Assembly: GCA_019359435.1 (NCBI GenBank)
Contig: JAHHHI010000001.1
Span: forward strand, 1 to 50,266
DNA length: 50,266 nucleotides
Source of the DNA: Kaiparowitsia implicata GSE-PSE-MK54-09C
Lineage (GTDB): Bacteria; Cyanobacteriota; Cyanobacteriia; Elainellales; Elainellaceae
Direction: 5' to 3'
The translations under genes and the position numbers were made by a program. Shown piece after piece: positions 27,739 through 35,731 of the stretch. A model generated the notes under the pieces. The model did not search any database and was not told the DNA's origin. It saw only the letters and a program-made list of their open reading frames with translations. Position 1 is the first letter of the stretch, and each line of letters begins with the position of its first letter.

Positions 27739-28707
27739 ATGGCATTAGGACTGCTGGTCAACGGCAAATGGATGGCTGACCGAGAGCAAGAAGACAAAGA
27801 CGGGCGTTTTCTACGTCCCTCCACAACCTTTCGTGATTGGATCAGCAGCAACGGAACAGGTAAGTACACGGCAAAGCGCGATCGCTATCATCTCTACGTA
27901 TCATTAGCCTGTCCTTGGGCGCATCGCACGTTAATCATGCGATCGCTCAAAGGCTTAACTGACAGCATCTCCATCTCCGTTGTTAACCCCTACATGGGCG
28001 ACGAAGGCTGGTCTTTTGAAGATGCCCCTGGCGTTGTTCCCGACCCCATCCACAATGCTCAGTACCTGCGCGCCATTTATACAGCAGCCGAAGATACCTT
28101 TACGGGTCGCGTCACGGTTCCTATTTTGTGGGACAAAAAAACGGGAACAATTGTTAATAATGAGTCGCGCGAAATTATTCGCATGCTTGACACAAAATTT
28201 GAGAGCATTGCCAAACCCGATGTTGATCTCTGTCCTCATCGTCTACGCGACAAGATTGATGAAACCATTGATGCCATCTATGACCCCATCAACAATGGCG
28301 TCTATCGGGCTGGATTCGCCACTACGCAGAATGCCTATGAAGAGGCCGTCACCGAGTTATTCCACACGCTCGATCGGTGGGAATCAGTGCTAGAAGGTCA
28401 GCGCTATCTCTGTGGCAATGTGTTGACCGAAGCCGATATTTGCATGTTCACCACGCTCATCCGGTTTGACCCAGTGTACTACGTGCATTTCAAATGCAAC
28501 CTGCGTCATATCTTTCAATATCCCAACCTGTGGGGATACCTGCGGGATATCTATCAGACGCCCGGTGTGGCAGAAACCTGCGACTTCGACCACATCAAGC
28601 AGCACTACTACCGCAGCCACCCCAAGGTCAATCCCTTCGGTGTCGTACCCGTTGGCCCCAAGCTTGATTTAGAAGGTGACCACGGGCGCGATCGCTTTAC
28701 CTCCTGA
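27739..28707 (+). CDS. glutathionyl-hydroquinone reductase (Xi-class GST)
   Basis: 322 residues from ATG 27739, chosen because AAAGGAG lies 9 bases upstream; a longer frame from 27691 has no such site. The thioredoxin-like domain carries the catalytic Cys58 in LACPWAHRTLIMRSLKGL. A helical C-terminal domain follows with FDPVYYVHFKCNLRHI and YPNLWGYLRDIYQTPG, hallmarks of the YqjG/ECM4 family. It reduces glutathionyl-hydroquinones using glutathione, in the cytosol. The HPPD gene further downstream also deals with quinone precursors, but a link is speculative. Confidence 0.94.
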   Translation: MALGLLVNGKWMADREQEDKDGRFLRPSTTFRDWISSNGTGKYTAKRDRYHLYVSLACPWAHRTLIMRSLKGLTDSISISVVNPYMGDEGWSFEDAPGVVPDPIHNAQYLRAIYTAAEDTFTGRVTVPILWDKKTGTIVNNESREIIRMLDTKFESIAKPDVDLCPHRLRDKIDETIDAIYDPINNGVYRAGFATTQNAYEEAVTELFHTLDRWESVLEGQRYLCGNVLTEADICMFTTLIRFDPVYYVHFKCNLRHIFQYPNLWGYLRDIYQTPGVAETCDFDHIKQHYYRSHPKVNPFGVVPVGPKLDLEGDHGRDRFTS

Positions 28708-28780
28708 TGGCGATCGCCAGGACATGAGGTTGGGGCGCACAGGTTACGTCTTTATTCTTCACCTTCCTTTCTCTTTAACG

Positions 28781-28853
28781 TGACTTCGGCAAATGCTTAC
28801 AGCCGTGCTACCCCTACTGCGGGCAGCACAGCTTAGCGTCGTTGGGACTGACG
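28781..28853. repeat. palindromic repeat after the GST gene (copy 2)
   Basis: TTCGGCAAATGCTTACAGCC matches copy 1 at 23901 with few differences. An 8-bp stem AGCCGTGC / GCACAGCT (one mismatch) has the same 17-base loop length, and GGGCAGCAC is shared. It lies 75 bases after the stop at 28707. Apart from this, the spacer to 29014 holds nothing recognised. Confidence 0.55.
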
Positions 28854-29014
28854 AGCCTTCCCTTTAGGAGTCTTTTCCTGATAGCGTCGGGTTTCATCTC
28901 CCATCCTCCATCCCTGGATTGATTTGCAAGTTCCCAGCCTGCACCGCAGGGCAAGGCGGGAACCTTGAAACCGCTATATGATAAGCAAAGGCGAAACTAT
29001 TAAGAAATGTAACT

Positions 29015-29731
29015 ATGCAGAATAAAGTCATTGTGATCGTGGGGGCGACGGGGGGCATTGGCATTACGCTGGCGCGGAAGCTGGCACCCACCGGTGCAGC
29101 GCTGGTGTTAGCGGCGCGCAAGGGCGATCGCCTTCAAGCGCTCGCGGCAGAGTTGGCGAATTTGGGCGCAACCCGTGTGCTGACTGCACCCACCGACATT
29201 ACCGACCCGACGCAGGCGATCGCACTCATGCAAAAAGCCGTGGCACAGTTTGGTGCGGTGGATGTGCTGGTGAACAGTGCGGGTGCGGGCATTCTCAAGC
29301 AATATAACAAGCTAGAGCCTGCCGACTTAAATGCCATGCTGGATCTGAATTTGAAGGGCAGCTTCTATACCTGCCAGGCCGCCGCCGAGGTGATGAAAGA
29401 GCGCAAGGTGGGCCATATCTGTAATGTGGTGGGCATTCTCGGCAAGCATTCAATGGCGATGGCCTCGGCCTATTGCGCCTCAAAGTTTGGCGTGGTGGGC
29501 TTTAGCAAATGCATGGCGGATGAATTGAAGCGGTTTGGTATTAAGTTCACGCTGTTTTACTTTGGCGGGGTTGATTCGCCCTTTTGGGACACGGTGAGTC
29601 TTAAGGTGGATCGCACAAAGATGCTGCGCCCCGAGACGGCGGCAGATGCTATTCTGTTTGCGATCGCCGCAGAACCCCAAGCAGTGCCGATGGAAGTGAA
29701 CATCCAACCAGAGAGTCATTTGTTTTTCTAG
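29015..29731 (+). CDS. SDR-family NAD(P)-dependent oxidoreductase
   Basis: 238 residues, classical SDR. The nucleotide-binding motif is VGATGGIGITLARKLA, then the NSAG segment (VLVNSAGAGIL), and catalytic Tyr/Lys in SAYCASKFGVVGFSKCMADE. The C-terminus (PMEVNIQPESHLFF) resembles the 3-ketoacyl-ACP reductase-like group of cyanobacteria. The substrate is unknown. It lies 73 bases before the HPPD gene in the same direction; co-transcription is possible. Confidence 0.9.
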   Translation: MQNKVIVIVGATGGIGITLARKLAPTGAALVLAARKGDRLQALAAELANLGATRVLTAPTDITDPTQAIALMQKAVAQFGAVDVLVNSAGAGILKQYNKLEPADLNAMLDLNLKGSFYTCQAAAEVMKERKVGHICNVVGILGKHSMAMASAYCASKFGVVGFSKCMADELKRFGIKFTLFYFGGVDSPFWDTVSLKVDRTKMLRPETAADAILFAIAAEPQAVPMEVNIQPESHLFF

Positions 29732-29804
29732 CATTCACTCTAGGGTTGTAAGTAGCTCAGGATATAGCCTGGGCACAGTTCCCCCCCCAATCGTTTGAGA
29801 CCCT

Positions 29805-31154
29805 ATGCACATCGACCACGTTCACTTCTACGTTGACGATGCCGTTTTGGTGCAGCGTGGGTTGGTGGAGCGAATGGGGTTTAGGGCTGTGTCTAGTGAG
29901 GCTGTATTTAGTGAGGCTGTTTCCCCCACGCCTTTGCAGACCCGAGGCGCGATCGCCCCATCCCAGTCTCTCCATACCGATCACCCTACCCATACCATCC
30001 CCCACACTCAAACCACGCGCGTGCAGTGGGGCAGTGTGTGCTGTCTGCTGTCTTCACCCTTGCACCCTGACAGTCCTGTTGCCGACTACCTGCGGCAGCA
30101 CCCGCCGGGTGTGGTGGATGTAGCCTTTTGGGTAGAGGATCTAGAGCGGGCGATCGCCCAAGCCCAGGCCGCAGGCGCTAAGGTTTTGGTGGAGTCCAGG
30201 CCGTTGCGGCAGGGGGCTGAGGCGATCGCGTGGGGGGCCATTGCCGGATGGGGCGACCTACGCCACACGCTGGTGCAGCGTCAGAGTTTTGATGGCCCCA
30301 GTGCGACTCCCTGCCTGATGCCGTGGGGAGACGATGGGGCGATCGCCCTCAAGCCCATCCGTTCTACACCCCAGCCCACGGCATTTCCCCGGTTAGATCA
30401 TGCCGTGCTCAACGTGGCGCAGGGTGATCTAGATGCTGCCGTACGCTGGTATCAAACCGTGCTGGGCTTTGTGCCCCAACAGCGGTTTAGCATCCACACG
30501 CCGCACTCAGGGCTGCACAGCCGCGTGTTGGCCCACCCCAACGGCACTGCTCAGTTGCCGATTAATGAACCCACCTCTCCCGATTCCCAAATTCAAGAAT
30601 TTTTGGAGGTGAATCGTGGGGCGGGAATTCAGCATATTGCGCTGCAAGTCGAGGATGCGATCGCCACCATTACGGCGCTGCGTCAGCAGGGCGCTTCGTT
30701 CCTCTCGGTGCCACAAGACTATTACACCAATCTGCCCCAGCGTCCGGCCTGTCCTATATCTGCTGCGGATCTGGCACGCATTGCCCAGCAGCAAATTCTG
30801 GTAGACTGGCCCCCAGACAATCCCCAAGCGTTGCTACTGCAAACTTTCACGCAGCCCATCTTTGATCAGCCTACGTTTTTCTGGGAAATTATTGAGCGCA
30901 CGCAGTACGTAGCCAATCAGCAGCGAAAACAGGCGGCGGGCTTTGGCGAAGGCAACTTTCGGGCCTTGTTTGAGGCGATCGAGCGAGAGCAACTCAGGCG
31001 GCATCAGGTTTACGCGCCGCTGGGCAATCGGCCTTATACCAATTCTCTAAATCAGAACGACGGATTGTTTGAGGAGGGGGGTGGGGAACGGCGTTCCCCA
31101 CAAGGGGGCAAAGCCCCCTTGCCCCCCATTTGTAGCCCAAATTTTCGGAATTGA
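29805..31154 (+). CDS. hppD: 4-hydroxyphenylpyruvate dioxygenase, extended
   Basis: 449 residues. It converts 4-hydroxyphenylpyruvate to homogentisate, feeding tocopherol synthesis and tyrosine breakdown. Two VOC domains. The Fe(II) ligands are H199 (PRLDHAVLNV), H277 (GIQHIALQVEDA) and E361 (FFWEIIERTQY), and GEGNFRALFEAIEREQLRR is the conserved C-terminal helix. The length exceeds the usual 350-390. Residues about 30-72 form an insert rich in Ser, Pro, Thr and His (SSEAVFSEAVSPTPLQTRGA, then HTDHPTHTIPHTQTTR). The last ~25 residues (GGGERRSPQGGKAPLPP) are read from two intergenic-type hairpins. Both look like repeat-derived additions. The catalytic core appears intact. Confidence 0.92.
   Translation: MHIDHVHFYVDDAVLVQRGLVERMGFRAVSSEAVFSEAVSPTPLQTRGAIAPSQSLHTDHPTHTIPHTQTTRVQWGSVCCLLSSPLHPDSPVADYLRQHPPGVVDVAFWVEDLERAIAQAQAAGAKVLVESRPLRQGAEAIAWGAIAGWGDLRHTLVQRQSFDGPSATPCLMPWGDDGAIALKPIRSTPQPTAFPRLDHAVLNVAQGDLDAAVRWYQTVLGFVPQQRFSIHTPHSGLHSRVLAHPNGTAQLPINEPTSPDSQIQEFLEVNRGAGIQHIALQVEDAIATITALRQQGASFLSVPQDYYTNLPQRPACPISAADLARIAQQQILVDWPPDNPQALLLQTFTQPIFDQPTFFWEIIERTQYVANQQRKQAAGFGEGNFRALFEAIEREQLRRHQVYAPLGNRPYTNSLNQNDGLFEEGGGERRSPQGGKAPLPPICSPNFRN
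31083..31121. repeat. two adjacent G/C hairpins at 3' end of hppD
   Basis: GGGGAACGGCGTTCCCC (7-bp stem, 3-base loop) is followed by CAAGGGGGCAAAGCCCCCTTG (9-bp stem, AAA loop). Such paired hairpins normally lie in spacers and may act as terminators. Here they are inside the reading frame and encode the C-terminal GERRSPQGGKAPL part. This suggests the original stop codon was lost upstream. Confidence 0.7.
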
Positions 31155-31309
31155 TATTAGACGCTGTTCTGTTGTGGATAACATTCTTCTGTAGAGCCAG
31201 GGGGCGATCGCACCTGCGCTCAACGGTGGTCTAAAGAGCATTCGCATACCCTCCTGATTATCATGGAGAGCGGTCAGATCTCCCAATTGGCTCCATTGTT
31301 TCTGGTGAG

Positions 31310-32944
31310 TCAGGCGAAGTCAGAGCGTTTGAGGCGAAAGCGGCGGCGGAGTGGAGTGGTGGCTGGTGGAGTAGGTGGGGAGGTGACGCGTTCCCCCTGT
31401 TCCAGTACGGGCAGTTTGAGAATGACCCCGGCAAAGAACCAGTAGTAGACCGCGACTGGATCAACATCCAATGGGTAAAAGTAGGTGTTGTAGCTGATAA
31501 ACAGGATGAATAGCCATAGGGCTGCCCCATAGCTGCGCAGTGGGCGATCGCCCACTGACCGATAGGCCCGCCAAGTCAGAACGGTGAGCGTAGTTGCCAC
31601 TGCTAGAAACGCCAGCAACCCTAGCGGCCCAATTTCGTACAGAAGCTTAGGATAATAGGCCTCGATTAGTTCTGTTTCGGCTAGGGTGCGCCCAGAGTTA
31701 GTAGCGCGCCCGAGCCCATGCCCCAGCAGCCCCACGCCCGACTGCATTACCCAGTCAAACTGTTCCCAAATAAAGCGGTAAGGGGGCGAGGCATTCCACC
31801 GGCTTTGCAAGCTAGCCAAGCGGTCTTGCACCAGTGTCAGATTGCGAATGGCGACATAGCCTAAACCTAGACCCAGCAACACCGCACCAGGAATGATCCG
31901 CTGAATGTTGTAGCGTTGCTCAGTGCGCAGCAGCAAAATTACAAAAATGATAGGCACCAAGATTAGTGCAATTCGCTGCCCCGAGAGCACTGCCATAATA
32001 AACACTGCCGCTAGCCCCGTGATCCCCAGGGTACGCCACTTTACCTGGGGATCGCTGAAAGCGGTCGGAAAGGTTAAAAACGCACCTGAGATCAAAAACC
32101 AGCCCCATTGCCAGGGTGCAACAAAGGTGCCCGGCAGCCGAATCATATCGAGTTCGGGGGTATACAGCACCGAGCCGCCCACAAAGCACCGAGCCTCGAG
32201 CGATGCCTTAAGCAGCCCCTCCCCCTCTTCAAACCGGGTGCCCGGGCAATAGCCTATGGTAAGCAGCAAATATTGCACGAAGGCCAGCGCGCAGCAGGCC
32301 AGCACGACGACGACGGTGAGCCGCATCAGAAACAGCAAATCGCGGCGATCGCGCAGCAGATAATAGGCACACACAATCAGCGGAATATAGCCCATGAGCA
32401 CCTTGAGCCCCAACAGCCCCAGCAGCAGCGGTGCATCAGTCGTGGCGATCGCCAGTTGGTCGCCGCCATTCACCAAGAGCAGCGTGGTTAGACTCAGCGC
32501 CAGCAGCGCCACCACCGACGGCACGAGCTGTGGCGGAATAATCAGCGGCAGCTTTTCGCGGCGACAATATTGCACCACGCCAAACAGCGCGGGAATGTAG
32601 AAGCCATCTTTTGCCAGTTGAAGCAGGGGGCTGCTGCCCACCAGGTAGGTGACACTGCCGCTAAAGGGCATGTAAATCAAAAAAATCCAGAGCGCCTGAC
32701 GCGGATACTTAAACGACAACGCGGTATAGAGCACACCGACGGTGGTGCCCATACCCAGCCGCACCCCCACCGCCAACCCGACCGCATAGCCAATCAGCAC
32801 CGCAAACAGCACCGCGACAATGGTGAAGCGAACCAGCTCTTGCCGCCGCCGTTCGGCCTTTTGCCGCTGGGCTAGCCGCTGCTTTAGCGATGGTGTTTCA
32901 TCGGGTGGCGGAGGGGTTTTGGGGCGAGCAACCAGCACAGGCAA
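31310..32944 (-). CDS. hpsL: hormogonium polysaccharide biosynthesis protein HpsL-like
   Basis: 544 residues. A basic, Pro-rich cytoplasmic start (KTPPPPDETPSLKQRLAQRQ) is followed by about 12 membrane helices, including TALSFKYPRQALWIFLIYMP and FSGSVTYLVGSSPLLQLAKD, which I recognise as the HpsL/O-antigen-ligase-like cyanobacterial family. The loop YRFIWEQFDWVMQSGVGLLG and GHGLGRATNSG is the Wzy_C-type periplasmic region. It probably acts in polymerisation or ligation of exported polysaccharide at the inner membrane. The small membrane gene at 33019-33330 precedes it by 74 bases, same strand. Other hps genes are not in the window. Confidence 0.82.
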   Translation of the reverse strand: MPVLVARPKTPPPPDETPSLKQRLAQRQKAERRRQELVRFTIVAVLFAVLIGYAVGLAVGVRLGMGTTVGVLYTALSFKYPRQALWIFLIYMPFSGSVTYLVGSSPLLQLAKDGFYIPALFGVVQYCRREKLPLIIPPQLVPSVVALLALSLTTLLLVNGGDQLAIATTDAPLLLGLLGLKVLMGYIPLIVCAYYLLRDRRDLLFLMRLTVVVVLACCALAFVQYLLLTIGYCPGTRFEEGEGLLKASLEARCFVGGSVLYTPELDMIRLPGTFVAPWQWGWFLISGAFLTFPTAFSDPQVKWRTLGITGLAAVFIMAVLSGQRIALILVPIIFVILLLRTEQRYNIQRIIPGAVLLGLGLGYVAIRNLTLVQDRLASLQSRWNASPPYRFIWEQFDWVMQSGVGLLGHGLGRATNSGRTLAETELIEAYYPKLLYEIGPLGLLAFLAVATTLTVLTWRAYRSVGDRPLRSYGAALWLFILFISYNTYFYPLDVDPVAVYYWFFAGVILKLPVLEQGERVTSPPTPPATTPLRRRFRLKRSDFA

Positions 32945-33018
32945 CCAGACGAGGGGTTTGCCCCCTCATTATGAAGATGGATTGGGGCGATCGCAACTGT
33001 CCCGCCTTTGTTCTGCGT

Positions 33019-33330
33019 CTACAACCGTGGACGAGATGAGCGGCCTTTGCGCTGCCCGTCTAGCCGCAGGAGCGATCGCACCGTAGTCAGCCGCTGGGCT
33101 TCTTCAAGCCGCTGCCGCAGGTTAAAGCGAGAGCCATCCTTTTTAACGCTGGCCACAGGAGCAGGGGGCGGGGCCACGCCAATCGTCAGACAGTAGGAAA
33201 TATAGCCCCCCGCCAGCGCCGCAATCAGCCCCAAAAAGATGCTCAGATCAACGGGATACTGCATCAAGAAAAATAAAAGGAAAAATATTAGCCAGAGCTT
33301 TAGCCCTGTGCTCACGCCTTCGCTTTTCAT
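33019..33330 (-). CDS. small membrane protein upstream of hpsL
   Basis: 103 residues: two hydrophobic helices (LKLWLIFFLLFFLMQYPVDL and LIAALAGGYISYCLTIGVAP), then a basic soluble tail (KKDGSRFNLRQRLEEAQRLT, RSLLRLDGQRKGRSSRPRL). It is predicted to sit in the inner membrane with a cytoplasmic basic tail. No family recognised. Its position before hpsL suggests a partner in polysaccharide export or assembly. Confidence 0.65.
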   Translation of the reverse strand: MKSEGVSTGLKLWLIFFLLFFLMQYPVDLSIFLGLIAALAGGYISYCLTIGVAPPPAPVASVKKDGSRFNLRQRLEEAQRLTTVRSLLRLDGQRKGRSSRPRL

Positions 33331-33481
33331 GTCGTCTATCCCCTACTCAAAGTTGGCCTGCGGCCACGGGTTACAGGCTTCAAGAGCAGAACGGAGGGAA
33401 GAAGCAATGCCAACTTCACCATCGTCCTGTTCTTTTGAAGACTGTTGCCCTCATTCTATAGCAGCAGCCCCAGCGCCTGCT

Positions 33482-35116
33482 CTAAGACACCGTAAAGGAC
33501 TCTAGCTGCGGTTCAATGGGCTGAGTGGTGTCTAGCGTGGTGACATAGGCAGCTTCCGCATCGGTGATGGGGTCATAGGTTTGCTGCTGCAACACGGCGA
33601 CGGTGGCATCCGCAATGTCACCCAAGCGCTGCTGCACCCGCGATTGCAGCACCTCACTGGGGGCAGTGCAGTGCAGAATCTGCAAGGGAATGCCGTGCGC
33701 CTCAGCTTGGGCGATCGCCCCCTGCCGCAGCGCCTGCCGGTCATACTTGGCATCGAGAATCACCCGATAGCCTGCTTCCGCCAGCGTAATCCCCAATTCT
33801 AATAGGCGTGCATAGGTGCGCTGGGTCATCTCTGGGGTGTAGAGGTCATCCCCGCCACGCGCTTGCAGCGGCACCCCGCCCAGGTGCTTCCGCACCGCAT
33901 CCGAGCGAATGTAGATGGCGCCCACCTGCTGTGCAAGCTGTCGCGCTGTCGTACTCTTACCCGACCCTGACAACCCCGACATGAGGAATAACTGCCCAGG
34001 TTTCGGACGCGTATAGCCCCAAGCCAGCGTGTAATACAGGGCTGCAGTCTCGTGGGCGTTGCGCTTTTCGGTCTCTGACACATTAGGGTCATCTAACAGA
34101 AACGACGTCACCTTGGCCCGCACATAGGTTTGCCGACTCACGTAAATAGGCAACACTCGCAGCCCGTCCCAGTCGCCCGTTTCTTCGGTGTAAGTGCTGA
34201 GAAAGCAAGACCGCAAATCTTGCCGCTGGCGCGCGTCTAAATCCATGACGATATAGGCCACGTCAAACATCACATCCACAAACCGAAACGGCTCGTTGAA
34301 CTCAATGCAGTCAAAGAGCCAGAGGCGGTTTTGCCAGTAGGCGATGTTGCGCAGGTGCAAGTCACCGTGGCATTCGCGAATCTTGCCTTGATCCATCCGC
34401 TGGTTGAACAGATCGACGTTTTCGGAAAAAAAGCGATCGCAATAGTCGCGGGTTTCGTCAAACTGCGTCTGGGTTTGGGGCCCACCAATATACCCCGCTG
34501 TTTGCTCAAAATTCTCATCAAACGCCTGCCGCACTTGATCCACAGTGCCAAAGCTGCGAATGCGCTCATTGGTCACGGTCGCCTTGTGGAATGCCGCCAT
34601 CACCTGCGCGAGCTCTTGAATGAGCGCTTCGGTCAGCTTGCCCTGCTCATACAAATCTACCAGCAGCGTATCCTGCGGAAACTGCCGCATCCGCACGGCA
34701 TAGTCCACTACCTTGCCCTCACCCCCAAACTGATAGTGGGGCACTTTGTCTGACTCATGGGCCTCAGCCGGGCGCTCCGTAATGGGCACCACATCCAGGT
34801 AGAGTTCTGATGCAGCCCGCTGATTTAGGCGCAGTTCTTCTTGGCAAAAGTGATGCCGTTTTTCTAGGGTGCTGTAGTCTAAAAAGCCGAAGTTCACTGG
34901 CTTTTTGATCTTGTAGGCGAAGTCTCCCGTGAGCAGCACGTAGGACACATGGGTTTGAATCAACTGCACTGGGTCGCGCGGCAGTGGATAAAACTCTTCA
35001 GGAAATTCCCGATTGGCAAGTCCTTCGGTGGCATGGGGCGATGCAAACACCGAGTGCTGATAGAACGCAGGCTCGGTCATTTGCTGAATCAACAGGGGCA
35101 GCGTGGAATCTGTCAT
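33482..35116 (-). CDS. APH-like kinase fused to a P-loop kinase
   Basis: 544 residues from ATG 35116; a GTG-started frame extends to 35260 but its first 48 residues look non-native. The N-terminal half (about 20-330) is an aminoglycoside-phosphotransferase-like fold with a catalytic loop ECHGDLHLRNIAYW and a metal Asp in LWLFDCIEFNE. The C-terminal half is an AAA_33/Zeta-type P-loop kinase with Walker A MSGLSGSGKSTTARQLAQQV and VILDAKYDRQALRQGAIAQA. Both halves keep their key residues. The fused family is widespread in bacteria as an 'AAA family ATPase' of unknown substrate; phosphorylation of a small molecule is likely. No operon partner. Confidence 0.88.
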   Translation of the reverse strand: MTDSTLPLLIQQMTEPAFYQHSVFASPHATEGLANREFPEEFYPLPRDPVQLIQTHVSYVLLTGDFAYKIKKPVNFGFLDYSTLEKRHHFCQEELRLNQRAASELYLDVVPITERPAEAHESDKVPHYQFGGEGKVVDYAVRMRQFPQDTLLVDLYEQGKLTEALIQELAQVMAAFHKATVTNERIRSFGTVDQVRQAFDENFEQTAGYIGGPQTQTQFDETRDYCDRFFSENVDLFNQRMDQGKIRECHGDLHLRNIAYWQNRLWLFDCIEFNEPFRFVDVMFDVAYIVMDLDARQRQDLRSCFLSTYTEETGDWDGLRVLPIYVSRQTYVRAKVTSFLLDDPNVSETEKRNAHETAALYYTLAWGYTRPKPGQLFLMSGLSGSGKSTTARQLAQQVGAIYIRSDAVRKHLGGVPLQARGGDDLYTPEMTQRTYARLLELGITLAEAGYRVILDAKYDRQALRQGAIAQAEAHGIPLQILHCTAPSEVLQSRVQQRLGDIADATVAVLQQQTYDPITDAEAAYVTTLDTTQPIEPQLESFTVS

Positions 35117-35322
35117 GAAGCTGGATGCAACGTCATCCCACAGCTTACGACGAAACCATGCCTTTGCAAGGGCTTGATATAGATTCACCGACAGTTCATC
35201 AGCGAGGTTGGGAAACTCGGGAACTCTAAGCGTAGAAAACGATAGCTTTGCACTGAACACATCCTGAACCCGTGCTGGGCTGTAAATTCAACGTTCTACG
35301 TTAAGGCTAAACGCGCATAACT

Positions 35323-35637
35323 ATGACCAAGACTCTGACTCGAACCGTAGGGGGCTGGCTCGCTGGGCTGGCGATCGCCACCACCTTTACCCTTGCGCCT
35401 ACCACGGCCACTGCAGGCGACTTTCGCGTGAGCAACGGCTATGGCGGCGAATACGCCTATGAAGTATGGCGCAGCCGCGACAACACCTGGTATCAACTGC
35501 GGGTATGGCGACGACAGGACTATCCCCGTGGGGCAGGCTTTATTGTTGACAGGACGTTCCTCTCTAGTCGGGAGGCACTAACCCACTTCGATTGTGACTA
35601 TGCTCGCCGAGCAATTCCCCAATGTCCTCGTCGCTAA
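35323..35637 (+). CDS. small secreted protein of unknown function
   Basis: 104 residues. A Sec signal (GGWLAGLAIATTFTLAPTTA) has a likely cleavage after TATA-G around residue 31. The mature part is aromatic and Arg-rich (YEVWRSRDNTWYQLRVWRRQ) with two Cys (HFDCDY and IPQCPRR) that could form a disulfide. Exported to the periplasm or outside. Divergent from the kinase fusion and followed by a strong hairpin at 35669. No family recognised. Confidence 0.7.
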   Translation: MTKTLTRTVGGWLAGLAIATTFTLAPTTATAGDFRVSNGYGGEYAYEVWRSRDNTWYQLRVWRRQDYPRGAGFIVDRTFLSSREALTHFDCDYARRAIPQCPRR

Positions 35638-35668
35638 TTGAGCCTGAGTTCACAATAGTCTCAACCTT

Positions 35669-35703
35669 TGAAGGGGGCGTGCGCAATATGCACGCCCCCT
35701 TCA
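35669..35703. terminator. bidirectional hairpin terminator
   Basis: TGAAGGGGGCGTGC at 35669-35682 pairs perfectly with GCACGCCCCCTTCA at 35690-35703 across a 7-base loop. It lies between two convergent genes (35637 on plus, 35732 on minus), with TT-rich sequence on the plus side (GATTTCG), so it can serve both. Confidence 0.75.
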
Positions 35704-35731
35704 GAGATTTCGAGTACTGCACAACTCACAG

